Assembly: GCF_030812835.1 (NCBI RefSeq)
Contig: NZ_JAUSTM010000006.1
Coordinates: forward strand, 1-64,000
Reading direction: 5' to 3'
From: Streptococcus moroccensis
Lineage (GTDB): Bacteria > Bacillota > Bacilli > Lactobacillales > Streptococcaceae
Length of the DNA stretch: 64,000 bases
The position numbers were made by a program, and so were the translations under genes. The notes beneath the pieces are model-generated. The model was given only the letters and a program-made list of their open reading frames with translations. It searched no databases and had not been told where the DNA came from. Position 1 is the first letter of the stretch, and each line of letters begins with the position of its first letter. This document shows, piece after piece, positions 62,492-64,000 of this stretch.

Positions 62492-63331
62492 ATGACCATT
62501 ACAGAAGTAATCGAGACGATTAAGGCCTTTTATCAGGGGGATCCTGCTATCACAGAAGAGACAACGCGGGACCAGGTTCTCTATGGGGAGACAGATGGGG
62601 ACTGCACAGGTGTTGTGACCTGTATCTGGCCCAGCGTCCAGGTCCTTGAGGAGGCTCACGCGCTTGGAGCGAATCTGATCATCTGCCACGAGGCCCTCTT
62701 TTGGAACCACGGGGACCATCAGGACTGGTTGCAGGAGAATGGGATTCAGGCTTATGAGGGCAAGAAAGCCCTGCTGGACCAGTATGGCTTGACCGTTTGG
62801 CGGTGCCATGACTATGTGCACTCGGGCATGCCGATTGAGACGGGGGAGTACAAGGACGGGATCTTTTATGGCTTGGCCAAACAGCTGGGCTGGGAGGGCT
62901 ATGACATCAGCAATCACCCCATGCCCACCCTCTTTGAAATCCCTGAGGTTTCTGGTCGCGAGCTGGCGAGCCACCTCATTCACAAGCTTGGCCTTGACGG
63001 GGTGCGCGTGATTGGAGATCCTGAGACTCGAGTGAGACGTGTCAAGATTCCTTTTCATGTTTTTGGCGATGCCAATGCGGACATCATTCAAATCGATCAG
63101 GAAGACTTTGACGCCATTTTGCCCATGGAGATGGTGGACTTTACCATAGCTGAATACATCAAGGATGCTAGTCTCCTGGGGCAGAACAAGGTTGCTATCA
63201 GCGCAGGCCATTTCAACCTGGAAGAACCTGGCATGGCCTATATGGCTGACTACCTTCCTGCTGTGCTTGGGCACCAAGTCCCTGTCCACTTTGTCAAGGT
63301 GGGCGATACCTATGGCTATATTACAAAATAA
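62492..63331 (+). CDS. NIF3-family dinuclear metal protein
   Basis: A 279-residue member of the NIF3/DUF34 family. DCTGVVTCIWPSVQVLEEA near 40-58, NLIICHEALFW near 65 (metal-binding His-Glu), WRCHDYVHSGMP near 105, and the C-terminal AISAGHFNLEEPGM carrying further His/Glu ligands. It differs in details from the main streptococcal NIF3 (YqfO) and resembles a shorter paralogue. A GTP cyclohydrolase I-like fold is expected, but the biochemical function is unsettled. RBS AAGGAGG. It precedes the deacetylase gene by 18 bases. Confidence 0.8.
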   Translation: MTITEVIETIKAFYQGDPAITEETTRDQVLYGETDGDCTGVVTCIWPSVQVLEEAHALGANLIICHEALFWNHGDHQDWLQENGIQAYEGKKALLDQYGLTVWRCHDYVHSGMPIETGEYKDGIFYGLAKQLGWEGYDISNHPMPTLFEIPEVSGRELASHLIHKLGLDGVRVIGDPETRVRRVKIPFHVFGDANADIIQIDQEDFDAILPMEMVDFTIAEYIKDASLLGQNKVAISAGHFNLEEPGMAYMADYLPAVLGHQVPVHFVKVGDTYGYITK

Positions 63332-63349
63332 AAGATAGAAGGGAATATT

Positions 63350-64000
63350 ATGCCTAAAAAAATAGTGTTTCGAGCAGATGATCTGGGCTACTCTGAGGGG
63401 GTCAACTATGGGATTGAAAAGGCCATCCGAGATGGCCTAATCAGGAGTCAAGGGGTTATGGTCAATATGCCAGCCACCCAACATGGGGTGGACTTGGTCA
63501 AGGGCTATGACATCGCCTTTAGTGTCCATGCTAATATCTGCAGTGGACGTCCCTTGACCGATCCTGAACTCATTCCTAGCTTGGTCACAGCGGATGGGCT
63601 GTTCAAGTCATCGTCAACTTATCGTGCTGCGTCCGAAGACTTCGTGGTCTATGAGGAAGTTCTCCTAGAGGTCGAGGCCCAGTACCAGAGGTTTGTTGAG
63701 TTGTTCGGACGAAAACCAGATTATTTTGAAGGTCACGCGGTCGCTTCGGCCAACTTTTTCAAAGCCTTAGAAGCTATCGCTGAGAAATATGACCTGACCT
63801 ACTCAGGCCTACCGCTGGATTTCAGTCAGCCCTTGACCATCGGCCAGTCCCAGGTTCGGATGAACATGGAGTGCATGAGGCCAGATTATGACCCTCTTGA
63901 GATGGTTCAGCGTGTGGTTAGTCAGATGACTGAGGATGTGGTCGAACTCTTCGTCTTCCACCCAGGGTACCTCGATCAGGACCTGCTGGATCATTCCAGC
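63350..64000 (+). CDS. ChbG/YdjC-family carbohydrate deacetylase, partial at window end
   Basis: The first 217 codons of a YdjC-like deacetylase; the gene continues beyond the window. IVFRADDLGYSEGVN near the start supplies the catalytic Asp-Asp, FSVHANI near 58 and GHAVASANF near 125 supply His ligands, and LFVFHPGYLD near 205 gives the third His. Such enzymes remove acetyl groups from N-acetylated oligosaccharides (for example diacetylchitobiose). RBS GAAGGGA. Being next to a NIF3-type gene suggests an operon. Confidence 0.88.
   Translation, partial: MPKKIVFRADDLGYSEGVNYGIEKAIRDGLIRSQGVMVNMPATQHGVDLVKGYDIAFSVHANICSGRPLTDPELIPSLVTADGLFKSSSTYRAASEDFVVYEEVLLEVEAQYQRFVELFGRKPDYFEGHAVASANFFKALEAIAEKYDLTYSGLPLDFSQPLTIGQSQVRMNMECMRPDYDPLEMVQRVVSQMTEDVVELFVFHPGYLDQDLLDHSS

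Noticed and set aside
62453..63289. Open frame on the minus strand opposite the NIF3-type gene (278 codons)
   Set aside because: The plus-strand protein has family motifs and a ribosome binding site; the antisense frame has neither.

Overview
This is a Firmicutes chromosome segment that reads as Streptococcus. Supporting points are the gene order nrdR-dnaB-dnaI-der, snf2-murC-mltG-greA, murI-rdgB-cbpB-xerD-scpA-scpB-rluB-yidD and tmk-holB-yabA-rsmI, a YidC2-type insertase with a long basic tail, a XerD-like protein without the usual catalytic residues, a class II HMG-CoA reductase, and strong AAGGAG ribosome binding sites. Synteny resembles the pyogenic group, but the complete trp operon and lysA are not typical of S. 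pyogenes; I do not assign a species.

Layout. 0-17.5 kb: backbone, starting with tRNA-Pro and the NrdR/DnaB/DnaI replication genes, then Der, a SNF2 helicase, MurC, MltG, GreA, the divergent pair yidC2-acyP / trmH-type methyltransferase, an HD hydrolase and a Bax-inhibitor-like membrane protein. 17.5-23.6 kb: a mobile block holding a decayed IS200 element and two IS1182-type elements in direct orientation. They bracket a TetR-type regulator divergent from a nitronate monooxygenase/FabK-like flavoenzyme and a short-chain dehydrogenase. 23.7-33.5 kb: lysA, an old yellow enzyme, then the long murI-to-yidD housekeeping series and trmL. In front of trmL lie a frameshifted gene remnant and a strong promoter feeding a structured RNA with an intrinsic terminator. 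33.6-37.2 kb: an apparent envelope module, with a two-component system and divergent small membrane-protein genes under two promoters of matching geometry. 37.3-40 kb: an HxlR-controlled oxidoreductase and an rRNA m5U methyltransferase. 40-47 kb: trpEGDCFBA behind a T-box leader, with a 101-bp direct repeat between leader and trpE. 47-50 kb: degV, an SGNH lipase, ypmS and hup. 50-52.3 kb: an accessory insert with phage/ICE-like small genes and an IS110 remnant. 52.6-64 kb: mvaA, a TauE-type permease, tmk-holB-yabA-rsmI, a lone arcA, pepN, a NIF3-family protein and the start of a ChbG/YdjC deacetylase that runs off the window.

The points I consider most worth checking are three genes whose -10 box lies exactly six bases upstream of the start codon with no Shine-Dalgarno site (predicted leaderless mRNAs), the twin response-regulator-type promoters with a 28-codon membrane peptide gene, the IS1182-bracketed redox cassette with transposase frames that run past the element end, the putative small RNA upstream of trmL, and the repeat between the trp T-box and trpE. 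All statements rest on reading the sequence and on family knowledge; no database search was possible.
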